DNA from: Macrotis lagotis
Lineage: Eukaryota > Chordata > Mammalia > Peramelemorphia > Peramelidae
Direction: 5' to 3'
NCBI RefSeq assembly: GCF_037893015.1
Contig: NC_133658.1
Span: 886,928,400-886,992,399 of the forward strand
Length of the DNA: 64,000 bases
The stretch's first letter is position 1. Every line of letters begins with the position of its first letter. The notes below the pieces were generated by a model, which made no database searches, was not told where the DNA came from, and saw only the letters and a list, made by a program, of their open reading frames with translations. Below, piece after piece: positions 20,519 through 30,339 of the stretch. The position numbers and the translations under genes were made by a program.

Positions 20519-20955
20519 ACATGTTTGTTATTGTTGTGGTAGTGGTAATAGAAGTGGTGGTAGTTGTGGTGGTGGCAATCGTAATAGTGGGTGGGGGTAA
20601 TAGTAATAGTGAGTGGGTGGTGGTAGTAGCAATAGTAGTGGTGGTGGTAATATTAATAGTTTTTGTTGGTGGTGGTAATAATAATAGTGGTGGTGGTGAT
20701 GATGGTAATAGTAATAGTGGTGGTAGTTGTAGTGATGGTGATGATGGTGGGGGAGTAGAGTAGTGGTGGTAATAGTAGTGGTAATTATGTTGGTAATGGC
20801 AGTGGTGGTGGTAACAGTAATAGCAGTGGCGGTGATGGTGAAAATGGTGGTAATAGTAGTTGTTCATGGTGGTGGTGGTGGTAGTAGTAGTAGTGACGGT
20901 AGTGGTGGTGGTGGTAGCAATAGTAATACTGGTGGTGGAACAGTGGTAGTGGTCC
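20519..20955. repeat. TGG/TAG/TAA-type imperfect triplet array, about 430 bp
   Basis: Units are mixtures of GGTGGT, AATAGTAGT and GATGATGG, nearly lacking C on the plus strand. It directly follows a SINE tail. Overlapping open frames (VVVVV, GGGGN or HHHYY repeats) are artefacts. Confidence 0.95.
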
Positions 20956-21129
20956 AAGGTCATAATTTGAACCCAAGTCATCTGGATCCCACTTTAAGAC
21001 CCTTTGCATGGTTCCATAATGTCACTTGTTTCATTGAATTTAATTTAATAGAATTGAATGGTCCAGGAAGAGTGGCTGAATTTCTGACTCATAGATCTTC
21101 ATGCCAATCAATTATTGCACTAAAAGCCC

Positions 21130-21470
21130 TCTAGGGAGTTTTAAGAAATCTCATTTGAATGTGCGAGGTCTATCATACCTTAGATGTCATTGTGGTTACC
21201 AAGTCAATTTTTTTTCAATTTTCCCTCAAAATGAATTCTCATTTACTAGGCAGCCTTTTCATCATCTAAGGTGTTAGAGACATTTGCCTGCTGATCTCCA
21301 TCATGGTCATCATCTCACAACTACTTGGTATCCTGGAAATGAACCCGACAATGTGATTATCACTTATGGACAATATTTAATGCCTACTAACAAACAGCAT
21401 CATTTGACCTTCCCATCCCAGATGCTTTCTTTTGTCTAGGTTTTCATGACATTGCTCTCTTCTGTGGTCA
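21130..21470. other. Non-coding stretch, possibly decayed L2 coding region
   Basis: No clear hallmark. It lies directly upstream of a recognisable L2 copy in plus orientation and may be its older part. Confidence 0.35.
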
Positions 21471-22916
21471 GAGAGTAAATAGTTCTACACTCTACCCATT
21501 CCTTCTCAGTCTTCTTAATTGGAACTTTATTGATTTCATACATACTATCTATGGGTATGTCCTAAGGATCTGCCTGGGGCCCTTATATTTTTCTCTATAC
21601 TATCTTCCTTGGTGAACTTCATCACTTCCCATGGGTTCTATTATTAACTAGATGCAGGTGATTCCCATAACTATTTTTCCTGCACTAGCTTCTCTTTGGA
21701 GCTCCTGACCTGTATCACGGATTGCCCTAATGGACATTTCAAATCAGATATCTCCCAAGTATGCCAAACTCAAACTGTCCACTGAACCCTGAATCTTGCC
21801 ATTTCCCCAATCCCCGAATTTTAAGGACTTCTAGGTTTTCAAATCTTCCCTGCACCTGAACTTTTTTAAAAAAATATTTTGTCTCTCCCAGTTAGAGTGA
21901 GAGAGTAAAAACACGAACTTCATTGATTTTACTTTTATTTCAGTCCTTAGTACTGTGCTTCCTTCCGTTCTTCCTTCCTTCTTCCTTCTTTCTTGCCTTC
22001 CTTTATTTTCCAAAATTTAATTCATTATCTTTCACTCCAAAGCTATCCCTTTCCTTAAAGTCCCAATTACTGTGAAAGACAACACCATCCTCCCAGTCAT
22101 CCAATCTCACCTACTCACTCATTCACCAATTAAATGCCACATCCTATTATTTCTATCTCCACCATATCTCTTATATACTTTCCATCTCCTATACTCACAC
22201 TCCATCACCTTGGTCCAAGTCTTCATCACCTCTTCTCTAAATCATAATATTCTCCAATTACTACAATAGCTCCCCAACTGGTCTCCTTGCCTCAAGTCTC
22301 TCCCCACTCCAATCTAGCCTCTCTACACAGCTGCCAGTGATTTTCCTAAAGCACAGATTTGACTATGTCACTGCTCTGTTCAATAAACTCCAATGGCTCC
22401 CTATTGCCTCTAGGAACAAATATAAAATCATTTGTTTGGCATATGAAGCACTTTGCAATCTGTTCCCTTCCTTTTATTCCAGTATTCTTGTATTTTTTCT
22501 CCCTTCCATGCACTCTGTGGTTCATTCAGCCAGACTGACTTACTTGATATTTCTCACAGAGGATGCTCCATCTCTTAAATACATTCCTTTGGACTGACAC
22601 AGAATGACATTCTTAGCCTGGAATCCTCTCCCTCCTCACTGTTGCCTCTTGGAATTTTTGACTTCCTTTGAGAATCATCTCAAATGCCATTTTCTGCAGG
22701 AGACCTCTCCCAGTGATATTAACCAGTGTCCTCCCCTCTAAAGTTTTCTTGTGTCTCCTCTGTATCCATCTTATCTATAACTAGACAAGTATATATCATC
22801 TCCTCTATTAAATGTGAGATCCTTGAGGTCACAGTCTCTTTCTCCTTCTCCTTCTACCCTCAGCTTGGTATATAGTAAATATTTAATAAATTCTTGCTGA
22901 TTGATTGATTGATTGA
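21471..22916 (+). mobile_element. LINE-2 copy with dead reverse transcriptase end and 3' tail
   Basis: L2 encodes an endonuclease/reverse transcriptase. At 21574-21612 the sequence reads LGPLYFSLYYLPW, the RT segment before the catalytic motif. The expected YADD is replaced by DAGD at 21651-21662, in another frame. At 22337-22597 the C-terminal part still reads VTALFNKLQWLPIASR and KIICLAYEALCNL. The tail has GAGATCCTTGAGGTCAC and GTAAATATTTAATAAATTC. The frames are broken by indels and stops, so it cannot be active. The segment 21790-22080 is poorly matched and may hold other sequence. Confidence 0.88.
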
Positions 22917-22918
22917 TT
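22897..22918. repeat. Short (GATT)n run at L2 3' end
   Basis: About five GATT units at the end of the L2 tail; L2 elements characteristically end in short tandem repeats in place of poly(A). Confidence 0.85.
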
Positions 22919-23335
22919 ACTGTCTCTCATGTTCTGCACTACAGAGGAAACAATTCTTGTAGCCTTAAATCCTTTGTCTCCTAATTCACAGCTGCTGGGA
23001 GTGGGTGGGCTGGTTCATGAAAAGAAGAGTGATTCTTTGGAAACTGTGTATACATGTGTTGAGTTAGGATTGGGAGGTGGGAGTGGGGAAGCTATAACCC
23101 TTCCCATACCACAACTGGTTAGGGAAAAGGAAGGGAGTCATGCTAGCTACCAATAAGTTGTATCCTGTGATGCTGGCCTTTGGGGGAATTTTGCCTTCCA
23201 AGACAGCTGGTAGGGAACAAATCCAGAGAACTATGAATCATGGAAGCAGGAGGAACTGAAGCATCTAAACAGTAGCAGAGAGGGCTTCCTGCTTTTCCTC
23301 TTTGCCCAGGCTGAAAAATTCAACCAGAAGAGAAA
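22919..23335. other. Non-coding stretch, nothing recognised
   Basis: A 75-codon frame at 22929-23156 has no domain features. No repeat family seen. Confidence 0.4.
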
Positions 23336-23435
23336 TGACACATCTTGGGAAACAATTTGGAATGATGCTTCCAAAGTTTCCAATTTGTACATAACCTTTG
23401 ATCTAGCCATACCATTCCTAAGCTAACAAGAACAA

Positions 23436-23490
23436 TGATGATGGTGGTGGTGGTGGTGGTGGTGGTGATGATGAGGAGGAGGATGATGAT
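23436..23490. repeat. (TGG)n / (GAT)n triplet microsatellite
   Basis: GATGATGGTGGTGGTGGTGG continues into GATGATGAGGAGGAGG. Located within the L1 remnant. Confidence 0.93.
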
Positions 23491-23604
23491 GGTCTATTCC
23501 TTAAAGAGATCAAAGGAAGAAGAAAGGAGATCCATATCATAAAAATCTTTCTAGTAGCTCCTTTTTGTGATGGCAAAGAACTGAAAATTAAGGAGAGTGC
23601 CCAC

Positions 23605-23722
23605 AAATCATTTGCTTGTGAGCTTCTTAAAGTTGGACTATCTTTTGCTTTTCTTTTATCTCCAGTATTTAGCTCAATATCTGACATATATCAAACATTT
23701 AATATATGTTTATTGACTGACT
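23605..23722 (+). repeat. L2-like 3' tail nested in L1
   Basis: TTGTGAGCTTCTTAAAGTTG, ATCTCCAGTATTTAGCTCAA and AATATATGTTTATTGACTGA fit the L2 tail. L1-type sequence resumes after 23730. Confidence 0.65.
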
Positions 23723-24155
23723 TAAATTAAAAATAAATTATAAATATAGGGAAATCATAAGAATGTAATAAAATATGACTAAAATGATGAAGAGATGGTT
23801 TCATAGAAATCTGAGAAGACTATATGAACTTAAGCAAAGTGAAATGAGCAGTACCAGGAGAAAATGTATACAGTGGAAACAATATCAGAAAGAAAAACAA
23901 ATTTGAATGACTTAGGAACTCTGATCAGTATATTGATCTGTCATAATTCTGGAGAACCAATTCTACCACTTTCCTGACAGAGAGATGATACAGAATAAAG
24001 CTTACAATTTGGGGCATGGCTATTATAATATGTTGTTTGATTATGCATATTTTATATAAGAACTTTTTTCTTTTTCTTTTGCTATATATGTGTGGAGGAG
24101 TAGAGGATGGATGGAGAAGAAATGTTTTATAATTGAGAAAAAAGAAGGGGGAGTC

Positions 24156-24640
24156 AGAGTGAGATGGACTCAAGTGATGAGAGAGTTTGAGGTGTTCATT
24201 CAGTACAACTTGGATTCCACAATGATTCAAACCTACTAAAGGAAAGAAAGTCTGATGGAATTAGAAGCCAGTGAAGTGAAGAGAGCCATTAAAAGTCATG
24301 AAACTGTGAGTTGTGGGAAGAAGGAAGCATAATTTAACTGGAATAAGATGCAGGCTACTAGAAAGAGTGAGGCCTGGCAACAAGAAAACTGCAGATTTGG
24401 GGAGGGGTGGAAAGATGTTAAAACATGGTGGGGGAAGGAAATTTAGGGGGTAATGGGAAGAGAAGAAGGAAATGCCAGCAAAGAATCTAGAGTATCTATG
24501 ACCAAGATACAGAAGGAAATGGGAATCAGGCAAAAATAAAAAAACCAAGTTAAATTTGGATTCAAAAGAGCAAGTGGAGAGGAAATGTTGGAGATAAATA
24601 GATTCAAGGGTGAAGAGAGCAAGGAGGAGATAAAGGATCT
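24156..24640. other. Purine-rich non-coding stretch
   Basis: Much of it looks like antisense L2 3' sequence (GTGGGAAGAAGGAAGC, GATGCAGGCTACTAG), but I cannot align it with certainty. Minus-strand frames of 80-95 codons here (24261-24682) lack any domain. Confidence 0.35.
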
Positions 24641-24775
24641 GAGATTTACAGACAGAAGGAACCTTAGGAAGGCATCTAGCATGATCTCCTCATTTTAGCT
24701 GGGCTAAAATTAAGTTCAAGCCTGGTCCTGTGACTAGAAGTCTATCATCCTTTCCATAATATCACATTCCATCGA
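24640..24775 (-). repeat. Family D SINE fragment, minus strand
   Basis: GAGATTTACAGACAGAAGGA, ACCTTAGGAAGGCATCTAG, TTTTAGCTGGGCTAAAATTA. Confidence 0.55.
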
Positions 24776-24961
24776 GTTCACTCTAAAAAGTGAGGGTTTG
24801 GGCTTATGACCTCCAAGGTTCCTTCCAATTCCAAATCAATGAACCAATAATCCCATTATCTAATGAACTGATGATCTCCAAGTTCTCTTCTGGCCCTAAA
24901 GTTAGGATCCTATGGTTCTCAGAAACTCAGTACAATTCAATCAACACCTATTATGCACAAG

Positions 24962-25245
24962 ATGAAAGTCATTATGGTGTAGCAGATAAAAGTCAGTCAT
25001 GATGCTAAGAAGACCCACATTCAAGCTCTGACTGACACATTCTAGCTATATGACCCTGGGGATGTCAATTCCCTTTGCAGTACTCTGGGTAGCTCTTGGG
25101 TTCTAAGTTCTGGAGAAAGTGTCAACTTGCATTTGTAGAAGGAGCTTTCCTCCAAGGGAATTCTCTATCCCAACAAAATCAAAGGTCTAGTATTTGGTTT
25201 TTCTGTTCAAGGCACAGTGTTAGGGTCTGGAAAGTCAAAGATGAA
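24962..25245 (+). repeat. Family E SINE, plus strand
   Basis: Head CATTATGGTGTAGCAGATAA, then CATTCTAGCTATATGACCC, and the family E tail GTACTCTGGGTAGCTCTTGG with GAGAAAGTGTCAACTTGC and TTTCCTCCAAGGGAATTC. This tail is the complement of that seen at 57.2-57.45 kb. Confidence 0.7.
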
Positions 25246-25269
25246 AACAAGGGAGTCCTAGCATCATTG

Positions 25270-25610
25270 GAGCATACATTTTGAGCTGGAAGGGGTCTGG
25301 GAGACCATCTATTCCAATTTATATATATGGTCTAGAGAAATCATATGACTTGCCCAAGGTTACTCTATAATGGATGAGACAATTAGAATTTGCACTGATA
25401 CTCTAACTTTAAAATCTAGTACTCTGGGGCAGCTAGGTGGCATAGTGGATAAAACACTGGCCCTGGAGTCAGGAGCACCTGAGTTCAAATCCAGCCCCAG
25501 ACACTTAATAATTACCTAGCTGTGTGGCCTTGGGCAAGCCACTTAACCCCGTTTGCCTTGCAAAAACCTAAAAAAAATCTAGCACTCCTTCCACTGTACC
25601 ATTTAGTCTC
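25270..25610 (-). repeat. Family D SINE, minus strand, split by a family A insertion
   Basis: The tail part GAGCTGGAAGGGGTCTGGGA, CATATGACTTGCCCAAGG lies at 25275-25424 and the head part CACTCCTTCCACTGTACCAT lies after 25587. Confidence 0.75.
25425..25573 (+). mobile_element. Family A SINE, plus strand, with target duplication
   Basis: GGCAGCTAGGTGGCATAGTG, GAGTTCAAATCCAGCCCC, CCTAGCTGTGTGGCCTTGGG and CTTGCAAAAACCTAAAAA. The 14-bp flanks at 25411-25424 and 25574-25587 (AAAATCTAGTACTC / AAAATCTAGCACTC) differ by one base. Confidence 0.92.
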
Positions 25611-25690
25611 TACTCTTTGGGGGTTTACAGTCTACAGGAGAGATATGACATACAAGCAAATAAGTCAATGTAAAGTATACATATTTTCAT
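25600..25690 (-). repeat. LINE-2 3' fragment, minus strand
   Basis: GGGGGTTTACAGTCTACAGG and AGAGATATGACATACAAGC resemble the antisense L2 end after the SINE head. Confidence 0.5.
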
Positions 25691-25860
25691 GTAAACATAT
25701 ATATATATACTTTCATACATATATCTGTATACATATACTTTTATTCACATATACTTTTCATTTGCTTATATGCTTACATATCATACCCCCCAATTGAACT
25801 CTGAATTATGCATATGTATACATATAACAGATAAATAGAAAATAATTCAAAGGTCTCCTG
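25691..25860. repeat. AT-rich TATACAT-type low-complexity stretch
   Basis: ATATATATATACTTTCATAC and similar words continue the L2 flank. The overlapping plus-strand open frame is low complexity. Confidence 0.6.
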
Positions 25861-26065
25861 CAGGTAGTAAAAACCTTGGTTTTACTTTGAGAGAAGCTAG
25901 GGATTTGCTGAGGCAAAGATAAGAAGGAAGAGACACAAGGAACAATCTATGCAAGGGAATTGAGGCAGCAGACAGAATGTTATGTACAGGGAACAGGCCA
26001 ATCTCAATGGAATAGAAAAGTGTGAAGGGAAGTTACTAAGCCTGGAAAGGCAGATGGGAGCATGT
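25860..26065 (-). repeat. LINE-2 internal 3' region, minus strand
   Basis: GAGAGAAGCTAGGGATTTGC, GGGAATTGAGGCAGCAGAC, GGGAACAGGCCAATCTC are the antisense of L2 sequence upstream of its tail. Confidence 0.5.
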
Positions 26066-26350
26066 CATCTTGCCTGATCACCCTCGTTAACATATACTTG
26101 AAATTGCTTTGTACTGTTTTTCATTTATTTTTGGTATATTTCTCTATATACATGCTGTATTTCTCCTAGTAGAGTGTAAAACAGCTTTTAAATACCAATA
26201 TAGTCCTGAGGTTGGCAGAAACATGTGGAATTGTGAACATGTGGAATGGAGATGCAAACCCTCCATTTGCAGGATCAGAAAACAACAACAAAAACATAAC
26301 AAAACCCTTCTCAGACAAGCCAAAGATCCATATTTTCTTATACAAACATG

Positions 26351-26393
<43 letters not shown>

Positions 26394-27000
26394 CACCTTT
26401 CAGGTGGAAATCAGATAAACAATTAGAAAATTAGGTAACTAAATACTATTCCAGATTCAAAGAGAAAAGAGTTATGGGTAACTGAGAATAGGGGTTACTC
26501 TGGGTGCTAGGGAAATGGCATCTATCTATGAATCAGCATGACTTTGGACAGTTATAGGCATTATTAGTTAATGAATTTGCTGAACCACTGACAATTATGT
26601 TTGTGAGCTCTGGGGGAATTGAAAGTACCAGGGAGGATGAAGGCTTTGTGAGGCTTGGTGGAGGCGATGGAGTGTGGAAGCTGGGTGATGGCTATATCTA
26701 AGCACAGGAACTGAGTTCTATCCCTGGAAATTCTGGAAATAGCTCAGCTCTGAAATCTGCTCCCCACCCCCACCTTCCTAAGCTGGGCTAAGCCTTGGAT
26801 TTCACACTAGAACAGTTCTGGTTTGTGGGGAGTTATTCCAAAATACCTTCCCTGGAGCTATTCTGTTGTAATTCATTTCTCCTATTTGATCTCTGAGTGC
26901 CAGGAGAACAGTGATTGGTTCTGTCTTTCCATCTATCCACATTCTCTCACACTCCTTCTCCAGAAATTACAGCTCAATAGAATTTGCTAAGGGGCAGGGG
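26066..27000. other. Non-coding stretch with a CA array
   Basis: No gene or repeat family is evident outside the CA array at 26353-26392. A weak L2-like plus-strand tail (GATCTCTGAGTGCCAGGAG) lies near 26890. Confidence 0.4.
26353..26392. repeat. (CA)n microsatellite, 20 units
   Basis: Pure CA run after TGCATA. The open frames through it encode THTH or CVCV repeats. Confidence 0.98.
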
Positions 27001-27004
27001 GCAA

Positions 27005-27130
27005 TTGTGAATCAATTAGGCAATCAATTTATTAATTACCTACTATAAGGAACAATTCCAAGCATTAGAAATACAAAACAAAACAAAATAGCCCTGGCCC
27101 TTGATGAGTTTTCAATCTTTGGGGAATAGT
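27005..27130 (-). repeat. LINE-2 3' end, minus strand
   Basis: TTAATTACCTACTATAAGGA, CAATTCCAAGCATTAGAAAT and GCCCTGGCCCTTGATGAG. Confidence 0.72.
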
Positions 27131-27154
27131 GGGTAGGTGGAAATATGTATATAT

Positions 27155-27345
27155 ATGGCTTAGTGAAGAGGTCATTGACCTCAGAAAGATAGGGTTCAGA
27201 TCCTGCTTGAAACACTTATTAGCTATAAGTAACCCTGAGTAAGTCACTTACCTACTCTATGCCTAAATTTCCCTATCTGTAAAATGATAGAGATGGGACT
27301 TAATAGACTCTAAGGTCCTTTCCAGCTCTAAATCTATGCTCCTGT
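27155..27345 (+). repeat. Family D SINE, plus strand
   Basis: TAGGGTTCAGATCCTGC, ACTTATTAGCTATAAGTAAC, CCCTATCTGTAAAATG and the tail CTAAGGTCCTTTCCAGCTC. Confidence 0.82.
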
Positions 27346-27539
27346 AGAAGTACATTGTAGTCTGCCTTTATTCCACCATCTTGGTTCTGCCTATAATTCT
27401 GAGAAAAGGGACATAATGACAACCCTTATTTCACAGGACTGTTACAATGTTTAAATGAAATGATATATGTAAGCATTTTATAAAATGTATGATACTATAT
27501 TAATAGTTCATAGGTAAATAAAAACTATACATGTAAAGT

Positions 27540-27640
27540 AAAGATGAGGTAATTTTGGGGGAAGACTTTCATGGGTGAGGAGATCAGGAAGGGCTTTGGA
27601 AAGGAGGTGGCATATGAACTCAAAGTGACCCCCTCCAAAA
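27540..27640 (-). repeat. LINE-2 internal 3' fragment, minus strand
   Basis: TTTCATGGGTGAGGAGATCA, GGAAGGGCTTTGGAAAGGAG, TGGCATATGAACTCAAAG fit antisense L2. Confidence 0.6.
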
Positions 27641-27950
27641 AAAACCACAGCTCATACCTTAAATCAAGACAAAAAGAGGCTAGCATTTCATGGATAGGAT
27701 AGAATAAATAAATTCATGGGGGTAGAGAGGAGACAGTAAAGATTATGAGGTGAAGGCTCAAGGTCTCAAAAAGTAACAACAAACCCAAGAATGGTCTTTT
27801 ATAGAGAAACCAACAGAAGCAAAAGAAGCATTAGAGCATATATAGATTATCTCAGTTGCCTGGCATACTGGGAGTCTTCTGTTTATGTCCCGTTGAACAT
27901 GAAGATGCAAGGAATCTTGCCAACTGACAAGAAGAGATCAAGATACTCTA

Positions 27951-28500
27951 TCCCAAACAATCCAGGATTCATACAGTCATACTGGAGGTCCTGTTTCCCC
28001 TCTTCAAACAACCCTGAATATTTATAGGCACAAACATGCATCATCCCAACCCTTTATCACACAAACAAGAATATGCAAAGACACTCCCAAGATTCAGCCC
28101 TCCGACTCAAACATTCTGGGATGTGGACATATGCCTAGAGACTGGACCCTAGGACACCTTACTTTCAATCTTAAACAATCCTGGATATGGACAGATACTC
28201 TTGGGCTCCATCTTTCTGTCTCAAAGTAGGACAACAGATTCTTCCAAATTCTCTCTCCATCCCAATCCATAAACTCTATGCACATGTTCCCAGGAAAGTC
28301 CCTCATTCTAAACTGTTTGAAATATGTACAGACATACCCAGAGACAAATTCCATTCATCTCACTTGGTGGCCAATCCTCTACTGCTAACAAATTAGAGTC
28401 TTCATAGACACACCTAGGATCTAGTTGCCAGTCCTCAGCAGTCTTGGATTTGAACAGACACAACCTGAGCCGTTTGTCCCAACTGAAATACTCAAATCAA
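27951..28500. repeat. Degenerate minisatellite with 45-65 bp units
   Basis: A recurring pattern of the form CAAACAATCCTGGATATGG, then ACAGAYACTC, a short CTAGGAT-like word, then a pyrimidine-rich CCCTCTGACT-like end. Unit starts can be placed near 27954, 28005, 28063, 28108, 28173, 28222, 28310, 28382 and 28436. Units have diverged strongly. The minus-strand open frame at 28094-28354 repeats the peptide pattern of the units and is probably a by-product. Confidence 0.6.
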
Positions 28501-28519
28501 GAAAATTCCAAAAGTAACT

Positions 28520-29110
28520 CAATAGAGAAGATGAAACCAAGACTTTAAAACTGATAGAAATTGCCTTGCTTAGGTGACCTCTAATAGTAGATCCCTGTTG
28601 GAAATGTTCCCAGGTAGAGAATGAGGTTCAAAGGGGAAGTTGGTTTAAAAAGGCAGGATTTCTCCCTTTGCTGTGGAATTAAAATTACACAGTACATATG
28701 GTGTCCTTTTTCTCATGGACATATGCAAAGCACCAAATGCATTGTGGGGGAATGTTTGAAGAGCCTCATTCTCTTCTAGGAATATTCATTCAGGAAGCTG
28801 AAACAAAGTTAATTTGGACTCAACCTTGCTAATGTCACCTAGAGAAAACCAATCAAACCACACTTCAGCCTTTCAAAGCCAATCAAAGCATCCTCATCTG
28901 ACACCCTTCCACAAAGCTCCCCATCCATTTTATTTCTATAGGCTTCCTGAAGCCAGACACCTTCCAAGCCCCAAAGACAGGAGGAAAAAGCCAGCCACCT
29001 ACCTGAAGGAGCCAGTAGCACCTCCGGTGGAAGGTGGGGATGATGGAGGAATGGACATAACAGCCGTACAAGCACTAGGGGAGAAAGGGAAAAAAAGATA
29101 ATTCAGTCAG
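28520..29110. other. Repeat-free non-coding block
   Basis: Contains a 95-codon plus-strand frame (28814-29101) ending PPVEGGDDGGMDITAVQAL. It has no domain I recognise, no visible splice context and an overlapping minus-strand frame of similar size. I do not call it a gene. Confidence 0.4.
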
Positions 29111-29144
29111 ATAAAGGGAGAATTGAACAAATGAAGGAATTCAC

Positions 29145-29720
29145 AAGACAGGGTGGTGAAACAGGCACACTAATACATTGTTGGTGGAACTGGATGCTGG
29201 TACAAACATTTTGGAGAGAAATATGCAATAGGAAAGACAAAACTGGTCATACTTTTCAACCCAAAGATTCCAGAGCGTTTGCTCTATCCCCAAAATATCA
29301 TTTAAAAAAATAGACCTATCTGTACAAAATGTTCATAACTGCTTGATTTCCAAAAGCAAGAAATTGGAAACAAACCGTACATTGAACAATTGGAAAATGG
29401 TTCAATAAATTGTGCTATATTAATGTAATGGAATCTTATGGGGTTGTAAAAAACAAGAAATATGAAACACAAGAAAATACAAAAAGACATATATGAGGTG
29501 ATGTAGAGTGAAATCAATACAACTAGAAATATATACACATTGAATAGAAATACATACTCATATACATATACATAAATATGTATATTTTAGAAGAAGAAGA
29601 AGAAAAGAAAGGAAAGAGGAAGGAAAAACAGGGCAAATGGGATGCAATTTCCAATTGATTTGGATGAGGATAAAGAATAAAATCACCATATTTGCTTAGA
29701 TATTGTCTGTTAAATTTGGT
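29145..29720 (+). mobile_element. LINE-1 3' end, plus strand
   Basis: CACTAATACATTGTTGGTGG, AACTGGATGCTGGTAC, GGAAAATGGTTCAATAAATT, GTAATGGAATCTTATGGGG and AAATCAATACAACTAGAAAT. It is 5'-truncated; the downstream AAG-rich stretch at 29588-29630 belongs to its 3' region. Confidence 0.87.
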
Positions 29721-29979
29721 GCATTCATACTCAGTGGATTTCTTCAAACATAGGCTGGGGTGAACACTTGTCTCTTGCCTAGTATCTTGTAGAAGAGCTT
29801 CTTATTTGCATTTCTTTATCTAATGAGGTTCCTCCTAACTTGAGACTGATTCTTTTTGTCCTGCTTTATTAAAGACTGGGAGGTGGGGGAAGCAGGAACT
29901 GGGGAACATTTCCTCCCCTCATTTTACATGTTTATCCAGTTATGTTTTGGTTGGCAGTTTTTATGCTATTTATGTATTT

Positions 29980-30150
29980 GGAAGAGCCTTGGATTTGGAA
30001 TCATTTCTACTCCAATGGCAGTCTTATACTAGCTGTACAGCCTCAGGAAAGACACTAAACCTCCCTGGGTCTCAGTTTCCTCATCTGAAAACAAAGGTGT
30101 ATTAGACTAGATGTCCACTAAGGTCCTTTATAGTTCTAAAGTTGTGAATG
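29980..30150 (+). repeat. Family D SINE, plus strand
   Basis: TATACTAGCTGTACAGCCTC, TCAGTTTCCTCATCTG, TTAGACTAGATGTCCACTAA, AGGTCCTTTATAGTTC. Confidence 0.78.
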
Positions 30151-30199
30151 TTTTTTTAAATTACAAGACAGGGAGAGAGTTAAAATGTGTAATGGGTAT

Positions 30200-30335
30200 C
30201 TTTGGGCAGTCCATTAGACTGTGAGCTCCTTGAGAGCAGGAATGGTCTTTTGCTTTTCTTTGCATAGCCAGATCTGTGTCTGGCTCTTTCCATTGAATGA
30301 GTATTTTAAAATCACCTACTATATACCAATAACTG
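30200..30335 (+). repeat. LINE-2 3' tail, plus strand
   Basis: TTAGACTGTGAGCTCCTTGA, GAGCAGGAATGGTCTTTTGC are L2 tail sequence. From 30300 ATCACCTACTATATACC looks like a second, antisense L2 tail head to head with it. Confidence 0.75.
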
Positions 30336-30339
30336 CTCT

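Larger units (their letters stand above)
23336..24155 (+). mobile_element. LINE-1 3' end, plus strand, interrupted
   Basis: GGGAAACAATTTGGAATGAT, ATCTAGCCATACCATTCC, and later AGTGAAATGAGCAGTACCAG, GAGAAAATGTATACAGTGG and CATGGCTATTATAATATG are the marsupial L1 3' sequence in sense orientation. A triplet tract (23436-23490) and an L2-like tail (23605-23722) sit inside it. Confidence 0.8.

Noticed and set aside
20424..20981. 185-codon minus-strand frame rich in T, H and Y
   Set aside because: Translation of the TGG/TAG triplet array; a histidine-rich protein is not supported.
27951..28500. Minisatellite considered as a zinc-finger or other tandem-domain exon
   Set aside because: Unit lengths are not multiples of a constant number, frames are not kept open across units, and no Cys/His pattern is present.
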